A stretch of DNA of 64,000 bases from Gerris lacustris (Eukaryota; Arthropoda; Insecta; Hemiptera; Gerridae). The notes beneath the pieces were generated by a model. That model did not search any database and was not told where the DNA came from. It saw only the letters and a program-made list of their open reading frames with translations. This document shows, in pieces, positions 32,410-42,869 of the stretch. Where the stretch lies: the NCBI GenBank assembly GCA_951217055.1, contig OX578281.1, forward strand, positions 14,106,447 to 14,170,446. The letters run 5' to 3'. Both the position numbers and the translations under genes were made by a program. Each line of letters opens with the position of its first letter. Position 1 is the first letter of the stretch.

Positions 32410-32998
32410 AAAAAAAATCGGTCTGAGACAACTCAGAAAAACTTTCTCATATACGAGTTTATAATTACTTAGCCCAGTGTTTCCATTTATTAGTTTTAAA
32501 ATGTACATTTAAATATTATTGAACATTTCATCAAAATATATCATAAAAATAACTTCTCCTTGGCGGGGAATCGAACCCGGGCTCTCTCCGTCCGCGTTTT
32601 AAGCTAATTTCTCAGGAACTAGATTTTTCCCGGGAAAACGGCTTATATCGTAGGATTCGTATTCAAATGGACTACATTTTAGAATTTGTTTAATCAAAAT
32701 CGTCGGAACCGTTATCGAGAAATAATTGTATTTCATGTTATTTATAGAGTTTTTGGGGGGGTAGCGCCCCCCAAATTTAGAGGTAAAATTTATTTCTCGA
32801 TTTTGCCTCCATGTATGCCAAATTTTGTCAAAATTGGCCCAGTAGTATAGGCTCCAGGCGTCTGCACAGACGACAGACAGACATTTTTAAAAAAAACAAT
32901 TTTTTGGACTCAGGGGACCTCAAATCGTGTAAATCCATCAAAATCTCAAAATCGAATTTTCGCCCTATCACAATACTTTCTCTTTACATGAGAAAGTA
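32410..32998 (-). repeat. Dispersed repeat R1, copy 4
   Basis: Same landmarks and orientation as copies 1 and 2, with an intact B-box-like GAATCGAACCCGGGC (plus) at 32569 and terminal CTTTCTCTTTACATGAGAAA. Confidence 0.8.
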
Positions 32999-33188
32999 AA
33001 AAATCTATATAAATTTAACATTGCGTAAACTTACATATACATATCTAGTTTAAAAGTGAGTTGTTAATACTTATACGAATGAGACATTAAAAAAAAAAAA
33101 TACTTGTAAGTGTTCGCCTAAATAAATTATGTACGTGCAAGTAAGTTAAAATAACCTATTGTGCGTATTCCGGATGCACACATTAACC

Positions 33189-33207
33189 GGGGGGGGGGGG
33201 GGGGGGG
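33189..33207. repeat. 19-nt G homopolymer
   Basis: An uninterrupted G run after CATTAACC. Length is probably uncertain. Confidence 0.9.
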
Positions 33208-33450
33208 TTGGAGTGGGGCACACCAAAGTGAATGCAGCCCAGGACACTTTTCACTAAATAAAATCCGGGCCTGACTCCATCAAGATATTAAAATCGGATT
33301 TTCGCGTAGACAGTATAAAGGGAGCGTGGTAACCGTGTACGACAGAATTAAAACCTCGGTTCTAAATTTTATCATAATCGGGTAAAGTGTATAAAGTTAT
33401 CATGTTATGGTGAAGTGAAGAATAACAGCGCAAGTGGAGTTGATGTCAAT

Positions 33451-33515
33451 GGAATGATAATTGCGGAAGCCTCTCTACAAAATGCTTGTGGAGAGGCTTC
33501 CGTATTTATTATTCC
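33451..33515. repeat. 65-bp hairpin
   Basis: GGAATGATAATTGCGGAAGC with CTCTC pairs with GAGAGGCTTCCGTATTTATT and ATTCC around a loop of about 14 nt. The stem is about 25 bp with a few mismatches. A 60-codon frame overlaps but follows from the palindrome. Confidence 0.75.
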
Positions 33516-33713
33516 ATATGACGAAGTATTCATTGGTAAAAGATTAATTAAAAATACGGAGATGAAGCTTTCACTTTATTTTCATAATATCAAATGAATT
33601 TGTACAAAATATTTACTGACGGCTATGAGATGTCATCAAATCTAGTTCATAATGACTTTGATATGTTAAAATCTAGTTTTTAAAGACACTAATAATTATT
33701 TTTTTCCGTGGTA

Positions 33714-34177
33714 GGCTGTGAAATAGTAACTTCAGAGCCTAAAAGACATAGCTAAAATCCATTTTTTCATTACGTGGACTTAAAAAATCTTTTCATTACT
33801 CCTAGCTGTAAAGAAAAAATCTTTTACGTCCTAGGAACTAAAAGATTTTTTATGTACGGCGGGTAGTTGTCAAAACTTCCGTTAGTACCGCTGCAGTCTT
33901 TGTAGAAATGCTTCTAGTACGATTAAAATCCGCTAGATGTCAATGCGTTTTATTTATATTTTCTTATAGTGTAACCTCTTTTTAAGGTTTCTTTTTTTAA
34001 GTCTTAAGTATGTACTAATATTAGTTATTATTATATATTGATTAGTGATTAATATTTAATGTTTTTTCATTGTCTGCTACCTCGGAAAAAATAGCATATG
34101 CTACGCGACTGTAAAGTGTTTTTTCTTTACCTTGGCAATGTAATTGCCGCGGTAAAGAAAAAACTCACTTCACAGCC
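33714..34177. mobile_element. TIR element, family D, copy 1
   Basis: The ends GGCTGTGAAATAGTAAC and CTCACTTCACAGCC are flanked by TA (33712-33713, 34178-34179). Inside is a hairpin around GGCAATGTAATTGCC near 34140 next to GGTAAAGAAAAAA. The 464-bp body has no transposase. Copy 2 at 47054-47256 is an internal-deletion version. The 18 bp right of both copies (GTAACATAATATACTATT) are identical, so the true right boundary may lie farther out. Confidence 0.7.
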
Positions 34178-34329
34178 TAGTAACATAATATACTATTAGA
34201 TGTGTCCAAATATAGTTTATAAAGACACTAATGACTATAAGATAAATAAATGTCTTTATTGTTGCTCTAAAGTAAACAAAATTACATATACAAACAAAAT
34301 TACATATTTTTTCTGTCAATAAAGTTGAT

Positions 34330-35310
34330 TTCAAAAATAAAATAAATCTTTCATTGTTATATTGAGCTCATTCCTCGATGAGTAACCCTTGTGTTGAGGA
34401 ATGGCTTGCTCTTAGCAATTTCATTTTCGCTTCAAGTGTGCGTGTTCACACAAAAAGAATGAAGAGAGTATAAAAATAGAGTAGAATAGATTATAAAATT
34501 CAGTAGACAGTAGAAAGAGTAGATTATGGAATTCACATGAGCTTATTGGACCTAATATATTTATCAATCGATGACCAAAATCTAGTAAAGTTTGGCTGAT
34601 AAGAGCTGTTATAAGGAAGCTGATTAAACAGACGTGGATCTGAGAAGTAGGCATGATTTGCTCCCAGTCGTGTGGAGACACGGGGTTCGTAAAGAAGCTT
34701 ACCAACTCGGTGACGCATCATGTAAGCTGGCTAATTCTCAGGTATATAAACTCCATCTGATGTTTGTGAACAAACTTCAATAAATTTTGTTTATAAAGCT
34801 GATTGATATTTACTACTCCGTAATTGTTGTAAAACAGTTCAGTAAAAAACCGAGTGTGTTTTCTTAAACAAATTTTCTTTTTTTTTTTTTTTGTGAAGCA
34901 TCACAAGGGGCTGTAGCAGAGTGGAGGCAATGCCGCCCCAGAACCAGTCCGTACTCCAGTACTGATTGTACCAATGAAATAAACACTGTTCTCAGTCCGC
35001 CTTTCTGCAATATCGATGTCAGTTGGACAAATTCATCGATTTTTTTTCCTTAGTTTACTGATGAGATAAGACTCATGATGGTTCTAACTCAAGTACTTAT
35101 CCACTATAACACCAAGATATTTAGTAGTGGAGCGGACCTGCACAGCCCCCTCCCCCACACCCCACGCCATACAACACCACTTTCAGGTCCTCAGGAGCCG
35201 ATCCTGCGCTAGTCAAAGAAAATGGTATTACTTCGGATTTATCTATGTTCTGTCTGACAAGATTTTTGCTTAACCAGAGCGCGATTTGTGCCATACCGTC
35301 GTTCGCTTTT
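34330..35310 (-). pseudogene. Decayed non-LTR retrotransposon (Jockey/CR1-like)
   Basis: Read on the minus strand, 35310 to 34905 translates in broken frames as late RT domain. It contains DGMAQIALWLSKNL, DKSEVIPFSL, a STTKYLGVIVDKYL segment (the YLG motif after the catalytic site) and VQSVLEYGLVLG. Farther along, 34721-34533 gives RVSTRLGANHAYFSDPRLFN followed by QLP, the C-terminal RLxNxLP region of Jockey- and CR1-type elements. Stops and shifts separate the parts. The endonuclease and catalytic FADD motif are absent. A pyrimidine-rich 3' region follows to about 34330. Confidence 0.65.
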
Positions 35311-35404
35311 ATCCGATTTGGTCAAATCACTTTTATTTGATGTGATCAAATCTAGTTTATAAAGACACTAATAAATAACTTTGGAGGTGGTAAAATCTAG
35401 TTTA

Positions 35405-35591
35405 TAAAGCCACGTTCACACTATGCTGCACTATACCAGTTGGCCAGGCCAAATTGCAAAGCCAGATGGCACCAAAGAAAATTCATTCATCCACACTACA
35501 ACTGGCAAACTCATCCGTGATGGATGACGAGAAGAATGTACTTGTTGCTTCTGCTGCCGTGATTATTATTGAAAATGTGGAACGCCGTTAA
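35405..35591 (+). pseudogene. Remnant of a TIR element with a short transposase-like start
   Basis: CCACGTTCACACTATGC and TGGCCAGGCCAAATTGC (35407-35460) resemble the left part of the MITE at 16178-16421. Just after it, 35520-35591 is a 23-codon frame, MDDEKNVLVASAAVIIIENV then ERR and stop. Its style (acidic start, hydrophobic VLVASAAVII, then basic) resembles the first residues of Harbinger-type transposases. It may be the deleted remains of the autonomous partner of that MITE. The family call is an inference from a short frame. Confidence 0.4.
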
Positions 35592-35934
35592 CCACGCCTT
35601 CGTATATACTGATAGGTCCCTGACTTTCTATAGAGGAAGAGGTCGATATCCAGCAAGTGAAATAACAAAAGATTTAATCACGGACGACGGACGATATGGA
35701 TGAACTAAATCTGGAGTACAGAAATGGAACTTTCCCGCACGACAAACATTGATTGTGAGTAACACGTTTCTTAATTTTCTATCAACATCTTCTTTTTCTA
35801 TATCAAAACTCGGCAATTTCAACCAAGGTATCATGCCTTTTATATTGGTTCCTCTATTCTTTCAAATTACAATCGCCTACAACACTCAACACTGATCGAT
35901 TCTGACCAAAATCAATGAAACACAAGACCTGTTC

Positions 35935-36170
35935 GGCACTTCTTCAGATTGTTAAACCCTTACAAAAAAATATAGTAGAGTAACTATCTAAATTAGGTGA
36001 CGGAATGTTCTTCTTTAGACTGTTACTCCCCTCATAGACAGAAGTGTTGCATTCCTTGTCCGAAAATAGATTGGACTAAACACAAACACCCCTTCATCTT
36101 AATAGTTATTTAGTCAAAGTCATTTATATTCTAAAAAAAAAAATAGGGAGTAACAATCAAAAGAAGTACC
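35935..36170. mobile_element. hAT-like MITE, copy 4
   Basis: Ends GGCACTTCTTCAGATTGTTA and AACAATCAAAAGAAGTACC. Flanking octamers ACCTGTTC and ACCTTCTT match at six of eight positions. The inner blocks run in the opposite order to copies 1-3, so it is inserted in the opposite orientation. Confidence 0.8.
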
Positions 36171-36449
36171 ACCTTCTTATTTCTCTACTCCATAGTTTTT
36201 GTAAAACAAATTTTATTTGTTATTTTATTATTAGTTATTTTTTGTAAATAGTATAAAGAGAGCTGAGGAATCGAAATTAATAAAGAGGAAGACTGAAATA
36301 ACAACCGACTTTAGAAGAACATCAAAGTACAAATGAGGAAGAAAAAAAAATCTGATACTGGTATGCTTGGAAAAATAGATGCCAAGATAAGAAGGAGGAA
36401 AGAAATAATATTTGTTAATAAATAAAAGAAATGACGTGTCCATGTCACG

Positions 36450-36620
36450 TAAACCAGTGCATTTTTGCCAGATGGCACGTTCTCACATAGCCATACGCCT
36501 CATTGCCATCAGGCTTCTTTTGATTCGGACCGACAATCAGAGTTTGGAAATGGCACGTTTATGTCAACCTTGGCAAAGTGGAAAATGGCAAGCAGACGTC
36601 CACATCTCACTCTATCTGTC
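36450..36620 (+). repeat. Diverged relative of the nested MITE
   Basis: ATTCGGACCGACAATC, GTGGCACG-like and AGACGTCCACATCTCACT blocks match the middle and right part of 16178-16421. It lies about 1 kb from the related fragment at 35405. A 206-codon frame (36412-37032) runs through it and onward, but I see no protein-family signature in the remainder. Confidence 0.6.
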
Positions 36621-37900
36621 TAGTGTGTGGCGAATAATAGGAGACAGCTTACTGGAGGAGACACTATGGGTGGATGTGAAGAATATCGAAAACTTCAATT
36701 CCTTAGGAGCGGAAGAAATTTGGAACAAGAATTTGAAACTTAAAAACGGCAGACATCCTCCCCATTATAGACAAATAAGAAGATTTAACGGTAAGACTGT
36801 AGTAGTTTACTGGGCGTGTAATTCTAGGGTTGGCAAAAAGGATCCAAATATGGTCTGTTTGCTAGGTCAAACCTCTGCTCCCTTTACTATTTTGTATTTT
36901 ACGAAGTTCTGCATTTATTTCTATATTAACACAACACTATATCCGACAATTCTTTCCAAAGCTTTGGGAATTTGGCAATCGAGTCATGTTCAGTATAACA
37001 ATGAAAAGAGTAATTTCACACCTGGATTCTGAAAGATAAAAACATTTATTCTGGCAGTATTGTAAGGTCCCTTTTTCAAGTGTTCAACTAGTGAATAAAG
37101 AACAATACTAACATCAATACATATTCACTATATGTGTTTATAAAGTAACAGCGAAAAAAAAGAAGTTTATTTGCACACCACTGCTTATTTCCCAAAATAT
37201 GTATTAGAATAGAGTTATACAACGAAGTAGAAAGAAACTGGAATAAAACTGAAATTCTTTTGTTAAAATAATAACAATCTTTGGCCCAGCAGACTATGTG
37301 GGCTGCGATATTCCAAATAGCTTCTACAGCCGTTTATATTGATTGATGATGGCGTGGGCACAACGACTTCATCAGCTTATAATATGGCTGGTACGCTTAA
37401 CTGAATTTGTTGAAACAACTCAGGTTGAAAAAAATAATTGTTTCCTCACAGAATCAAAAATAACAAAAACAATTCTAGGTAAATCAATCAAATAAAGAAA
37501 TTAATAGATTATTCTATTTGTAGGAATGTGCTTTAACTTCCTCGAGCATGGTTTGTACAGACAAACTTATGGATGAAAACCAAGTGGCATTATGTTTCGT
37601 TGTAGCCTGGGATGATAAGAGGTACTAGAATCAAGGAGTAAATTTTATCACATCTGGTCGTATCGATTTTGATAATAGAGTAACTCAACTGACCACACTT
37701 CTAGGTGCATAATAAAGTCGCAACACAGATCATTCGACATCGTACTGTTTTCGGCAATAAACTGTAACATTTTATTACCTTTAAGCTAATGCAACATAAT
37801 CTTGGAGGAAAAAAGAGTTAGTTTATTTTTTCAATTAGTTACGTCATTTTTTTTTTTTTTTTTTTTTTCATTATTATTTATTTCTTGTTACATTCTCATA
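36620..37900. other. Unassigned DNA
   Basis: The open frame mentioned above covers 36620-37032. Its part reading NFNSLGAEEIWNKNLKLKNG has plausible protein composition but no recognised motif. The rest is AT-rich with a long T run near 37848-37868. Confidence 0.35.
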
Positions 37901-37904
37901 TGCG

Positions 37905-38250
37905 TTGAATAAATGGAAAGTATTTTGATAACGCAACAATTTTATTTTGTTGGATTTACATTCAAAATTAAGTTTTAATCCAAAAAAGTCTGTTGTCTGT
38001 AGTCTGAGCAGACGTTGGACCATTAAACTACTGGACCGATTTCGATGAAAATTGGGATACATGTTCAGAAAATTAGTATCCCGAAGCGGTAATCAAGAAA
38101 TTAATTTTAACTCTAAATTTAGATGCACCACCCTTGAAAAATTATTTTTTTGAATAAAAAAAAAATATATAAAATGAAATCCATTTAAATACGAATCAAA
38201 CAACATAAGTAATTTTCCCGCGAAAAATCTAGTGTCCGAGATATTGAGGA
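37905..38250 (+). repeat. Dispersed repeat R1, copy 5 (diverged, truncated)
   Basis: Retains CTGTTGTCTGTAGTCTGAGC, AAACTACTGGACCGATTTCG, ACATGTTCAGAAAAT and CGCGAAAAATCTAGTGTCCG. The ends and the B-box segment are missing. Confidence 0.65.
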
Positions 38251-38283
38251 AAATCTAAAAAGAAAATTTAAACAATCATACTT

Positions 38284-38530
38284 AGACTGCCCATCGGCAA
38301 AAAAATCAATTATGCATTCTCTGTCCAAACCTCTTGTATGGCTTGTTTAGGGAAAGTCTGACTCCGTTTTCCTCTGTGACTATTTTGGTTTTGGGGCATT
38401 TTCAACATGCTTCAGAAAATATACAGGGAAAACGCCCCAAATCCAAAAAAGTCACAGAGGAAAACGGTGTCAGACTTGGCCTAAAGAAGCCATACAAGAG
38501 GTTTGGAAAGAGTATGTATAATTGATTTTA
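38284..38530. mobile_element. MITE family B, internally deleted copy
   Basis: ACTGCCCATCGGCAAAAAAA, TCTGTCCAAACCTCTTGTAT and GGAAAACGGTGTCAGACTTG with GGCCTAAAGAAGCCATAC match both arms of 7820-8387. The central 300 bp are missing. The right terminus is absent: sequence stops at TATGTATAATTGATTTTA where element X copy 3 begins. Confidence 0.8.
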
Positions 38531-39133
38531 TCTACGATTGATACGAAATATAAACATTATATCTTTGTTTAGATGCGTAGAAAGTGATTATTTACGTACT
38601 TGTTTGTATTCATTGCGCATGCGCGTCTCATAGTTCTGAATAATTCCTCTTCTTTACCACGCTAATGCGGTAAAGAAGACCACGCTAATGCGGTAAAGAA
38701 GAGGAATTCTTCAGCTTACGCACGATTAGCGAGTTTGTTTACATTTAACAAAACTAATTTGCTATTCTTTTTTTAAAGTAACTGTTTATATCGAGTTTTT
38801 AGTGAAAAATAATGAATGAATCAAGTGGCTTTGACGAAAATGTAGAGAATAATACTCCTCCAGAAATAATTAATTCGGCAAAAAATACAACTCAAGATTA
38901 ATGCCATCTTTATCAAGAGAAGAGATACGAACTTACATACAGCAAGTATATTTTTTTCTGTATTTATTATTTAAATCTAACAATCGTAGATAAAGTACGG
39001 TACGCAACTCGTGCGAAAACGGTATTTTGCATTGCTCGTGTGGTTTTACTACCCTCGCTATCGCTCGGGTGCAAACTCCACACTCGCATGCAAAATGCTA
39101 CTTTCCGCACTCGACGCGTAATGTACTATTATC
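38531..39133 (+). mobile_element. Uncharacterised element X, copy 3
   Basis: Same layout as copies 1 and 2 but on the plus strand: TACGATTGATACGAAATATA end, hairpin region at 38637-38717 (with CCACGCTAATGCGGTAAAGA duplicated), leader AGTTTTTAGTGAAAAATA, short reading frame, GAACTTACATACAGCAAGTA, then the CG-richer block to TAATGTACTATTATC. CAATCGTAGAT near 38980 is the complement of the ATCTACGATTG start. The insertion or junction has removed the end of a family B MITE. Confidence 0.75.
38812..38901 (+). CDS. Short acidic reading frame of element X, copy 3
   Basis: A 29-codon frame, MNESSGFDENVENNTPPEII then NSAKNTTQD and stop. Relative to copy 1 a base is missing at CTCAAGATTAAT (copy 1: CTCAAGAATTAAT), so in the ancestor the frame probably ran on; the following DNA reads LMPSLSREEIRTYIQQ up to CAGCAAGTATAT, which could be an exon end. 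I read this as the first exon or N-terminus of a lost transposase or recombinase. No catalytic motif is present, so the class is unknown. Confidence 0.4.
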   Translation: MNESSGFDENVENNTPPEIINSAKNTTQD

Positions 39134-39218
39134 CATTCCTTTATTTATTTATTTGTTCATGTAAGTAAAAAAATTTTGATCCAGTTGGTCGAACCAATTA
39201 ATAACTTACTTCAAATAA

Positions 39219-39487
39219 TGCATAACTACCTTATTGCATAACTACTTTAATGCATAAATACTTTAATGCATAACTACTTTAATGCATAACTACCTTAATG
39301 CATAACTACTTTAATGCATAACTACTTTAATGCATAACTACTTTATTGCATAACTACTTTAATGCATAACTACTTTAATGCATAACTACTTTAATGCATA
39401 ACTACTTTAATGCATAACTACTTTAATGCATAACTACTTTAATGCATAACTACTTTAATGCATAACTACTTTAATGCATAACTACTT
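39219..39487 (+). repeat. 16-bp tandem array, about 17 copies
   Basis: The unit is TGCATAACTACTTTAA with rare substitutions (ACCTTA, AATACT, TTTATT). It is very uniform across 268 bp, which points to recent expansion. Confidence 0.95.
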
Positions 39488-39489
39488 GA

Positions 39490-40955
39490 TGATTGATGTG
39501 TTACAGTTGGTCGATAAATCTTTTCCATTATGTATTGTATTCTTTATCGGCTCCATTACTAAATGGCTGCCGAACGAGTAAAAATCGAGGAACTTTTTTG
39601 GCCATCCAATCTGTAGGAACATAATTAGCGAATTTTCAAAGAAAATTACGCTATTGCAATGGCTTCAAAATTTTTGTGATACGAATTTTTGAAAAATTTT
39701 TCCATGGAAATCCGTTTTAAACCATTCTGAATCGATTCCTAAAATTTAACACTTTTTTTTATGTATGTATGTATATATGTGTCACTCCAGACGATATCTC
39801 CCCTTAGGATGCACTTAAAAATTTTAAACAAATTTTAAAATGTCAATAATATCAAAAGAAAGGATGAGTTCGTTGGCCAGAATTTTTGGAGTTCATTAAG
39901 GGTCAAATTTTTACAATTTAGGGTCAAAAATAGCATAAAAACAGGTTTTTTTTTTCATTTTACCCCCCTTTTATATGAAAATATGATAAAAGTGTACATA
40001 ACAACAATTACTGTACTCTTAAAGAGCTTTCCAACGACATGCATCTTGAAGGGTAAATACTATTTTGACTTTTGTACCACGTACCCCTGTGTACCAATTT
40101 TTTTTCACCCATGCAAATTCTAAACCAAAATTTTCCTATATTATCATAAGCCAATAACTCAGATTTCTTTGAAAATTCGCTCATTAAGTCATGGAGCATG
40201 ACTGGACTTTTTTTTATTGTTCTATTTAGGGTGCCCTGTCTAACTTCTATTGTTTTTACATTAAAAATTAAGTATCCTGAGTATATAAATGTATGTATAT
40301 TTAATTATCATTCTCTAATTCTTCCAACCATTGGGTTTTTGTTTTGAAAAAAAAATGTATACCAAAGAATGATTTGTATATATCAAAAGAAAAGAGGAAA
40401 CATCTTTTGTTTAAAGTTCGTAAACTATTTATTGTTTATGGGTAATTTCAAAATCAGATTGATTCATTTGTACTTATTTATCAAATAGAAAGCCACTTGT
40501 AACCCTGTTTTACATTTATATTTTATAAGTATGGGTTTAAACTATAAATGTCGAGGAAAAATACTTTATTAACTTAAGTGTAATAAAGTCTATTACATTA
40601 TAGTTAGGCTTAATTGGAGTTAAAGTGTGTCGGCTGTGACCATAATTTTCAGCAAAAAGGGTTATATACTTGCACTTGTAACTTCTGCAGGAAGGTTATA
40701 TAGTTTTCGATAAGGAATAAATCTAGATGATGAAGAGGTGGTGTTAATAACAGTTTAAGTTGTTTGGGGGCTTCAGGGCTCTTGAATCTTTAGCAACTTC
40801 TAGCCACGTCTTCAAACTCTCTTCATTCACTCCTAACTTTCCTGCTTAGACCTTATAATTATGATTTTTAGTCTCTGAAAAAAAAATAACCATTCTAAAT
40901 TAAATTAAATTAAGCAAATCAACATTAAACTATAATAAAGCTTTGAAAAATAAAA
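39490..40955. other. Unassigned DNA
   Basis: Holds GTATGTATGTATATATGTGT (about 39760) and otherwise no repeat or gene I can support. 40008-40199 on the minus strand is a short frame without family resemblance. Confidence 0.35.
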
Positions 40956-40959
40956 TAAT

Positions 40960-41590
40960 AAAAAAATAGACTGCCAATTAGTGTGGCTCGCATAGCTTCC
41001 TCGCATCCTATCATGTACTTTATTGTTATATTAACATTAAAATTATTGTTATATTACTTTATTGTTATAATGTTTATTGAGTAAAAACTATTAATAGTTT
41101 TAGCGATCTTTAACACTTCTTAGCGGTGTCGCTGTTGGTTTTACTGAAAAATTGTATTTAAAAAAAAATGTTTGTCTCATTGAATAGATGAAGATAGATT
41201 TTTTTCCCGACCAAAAATTGCAATTTTTAATTTTAAGTTCACGTTTACGCGAGAGTTGCTCGTGAACGCTTTGACGGATAACGTTGTCCAACAAACTCGT
41301 CCTGGCCATTGGTAAAATGATCATGTCTACCAAATTTCATCAAAATCGGTTGACATTTACTCAAGTTATCGTCGCACGTTTCATAATTCGCGGACACACA
41401 GACCGACAGACAGACAGACAGACAGACAGACTGACAGACAGACACGAGACCAAAAATGTTTCCTGATGTCTGAAACGGATTTCTGTCTTGGAATTTTTAA
41501 AATCGGAGGCATAAAAGTTTTTCGTTCTCAAAAGTGAACACAATGCTTCCGTTACCTTCGGTAAACTCGGAATCAAAAGAAATTAAAAAG
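40960..41590 (+). repeat. Dispersed repeat R2a, copy 3
   Basis: A close match to 4945-5625 along its full length, with a longer (ACAG)n run (41401-41445). Overlapping frames on both strands translate the microsatellite (QTDRQTDRQTD, SVCLSVCLSVC) and are not genes. Confidence 0.85.
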
Positions 41591-41594
41591 GAAT

Positions 41595-42270
41595 TTCATT
41601 CCAACCAACACCTAACTCTACATAAGCAGGGACCGCGGAACTTATTTCAGAGAGGGGGGGCGAAATTATGATACGTGTATTGCGGGTTTAGCAGTTTGCT
41701 AAAATGAAACGTTTTTAGAAATGTCAAGCACCGCAAAACTATTTTAAAGAAAGGGGGAAGACAAAATACAGAGGACTAATGACCAGTTTGTGTATAGAGG
41801 CAACATTTTCTAAAAAGAAAGAAAGAAAATTAATTTAGTAATTATAAAACAATAAAACACTCAAATTAAGCAATTTGGTTTTTAAAAAAGCATAATGATA
41901 AACATCACTTTACATAATAAGTTATGCTTTTATAAACATTTCTATAGAATATTTGCACTTAAAAACATACTTAATGCGTTTAAAGAGATAATTTACTATA
42001 CGTGCAAATTATATTATTTTAATTTACATTTTTTTTAGAGATCAAACTTAACTAAAATTATCATTTTTATTAAAAAAAAAAAACTTTAATATCATTGAGA
42101 TCAATTTATACATTATATTATATTTTAATGACTACAATAGAGATCCATTTGTATTATTATAAACTATACATTAATGACTATAGTAGTGACCACTTTGTAC
42201 TTCAAATTATACTTTAACATCTAAACTTTTACAGAGAATAACATATTTAGAAGTATCTCTTAGTGACTTT
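41595..42270. other. AT-rich spacer
   Basis: No gene seen. Imperfectly repeated blocks mentioning TGACTACAATAGAGATCCAT and TGACTATAGTAGTGACCACT lie at 42129-42200. Confidence 0.35.
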
Positions 42271-42271
42271 T

Positions 42272-42868
42272 TTACTTTCTCATATAAAGTATTGTGATGA
42301 CGCGAAAATTCGATGTGGAGATTTTAATGGATTTACACTTTTTGAGGTCCCCTGTGTCCAAAAAAGAGTTTTTTTTTAAAAATGTCTGTCTGTCTGTCGT
42401 CTGTCAGTACACCTGGAGCCTAAAACTGCAGGGCCGATTTTTACGAAATTTGGCATACATGTTCAGAAAAATCATACCCTGAGGCGAAATCGAGACATGA
42501 ATTTTTGCTCCAAATTTAGGGGCGCTACCCCCCAAAAACTCTGAAAAAAATTATTTCTCGAAAACGGTTCCGACGATATTAATTCAAAAATTTAAAAATG
42601 TAGTCCATTTGAATATAAATCTAACGATATAAGCCGTTTTCCCGGGGAAAATCTAGTTACTGAGAAAATAGCTTAAAAAGCGGAGAGAGAGAGAGGCCAG
42701 GTTCAATTCCCCGCCGAGGAGGTTATGTTTATGATATATTTTGAAAAAATGTTCAATAATAATTAAATGTACCAGCGAAACCTGATAAATGGAAAACACC
42801 GGACCAAGTAGTTATGAACTCGTATATGAGAAAGTTTGTCTGAGTTGTCTCTGACCGATTTTTTAAAT
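42272..42868 (+). repeat. Dispersed repeat R1, copy 6
   Basis: Full-length plus-strand copy with GTCTGTCTGTCGTCTGTC core, B-box-like CCAGGTTCAATTCCCCG and the end GTCTGAGTTGTCTCTGACC. Confidence 0.8.
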
Positions 42869-42869
42869 A

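Larger units (their letters stand above)
33630..35425. repeat. Five scattered copies of a 30-bp motif
   Basis: Versions of AAATCTAGTTTATAAAGACA plus CTAATAA occur at about 33638, 33670, 34209, 35349 and 35396. The 33630 pair and the 35345 pair are each doubled within about 50 bp. They are interspersed with, and not part of, the LINE and TIR elements between them. Confidence 0.7.

Noticed and set aside
36412..37032. A 206-codon open frame on the plus strand
   Set aside because: The first part lies in a diverged MITE and the rest has no recognised motif, no splice context and no homologous frame elsewhere in the window.
39219..39487. A CRISPR array
   Set aside because: The array has no unique spacers; it is a simple direct tandem of a 16-bp unit, in a eukaryotic context.
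41245..41576. Cys/Ser/Val-rich and Gln/Thr/Asp/Arg-rich frames
   Set aside because: They translate the (ACAG)n microsatellite in repeat R2a on either strand; the same occurs at 5342-5620.
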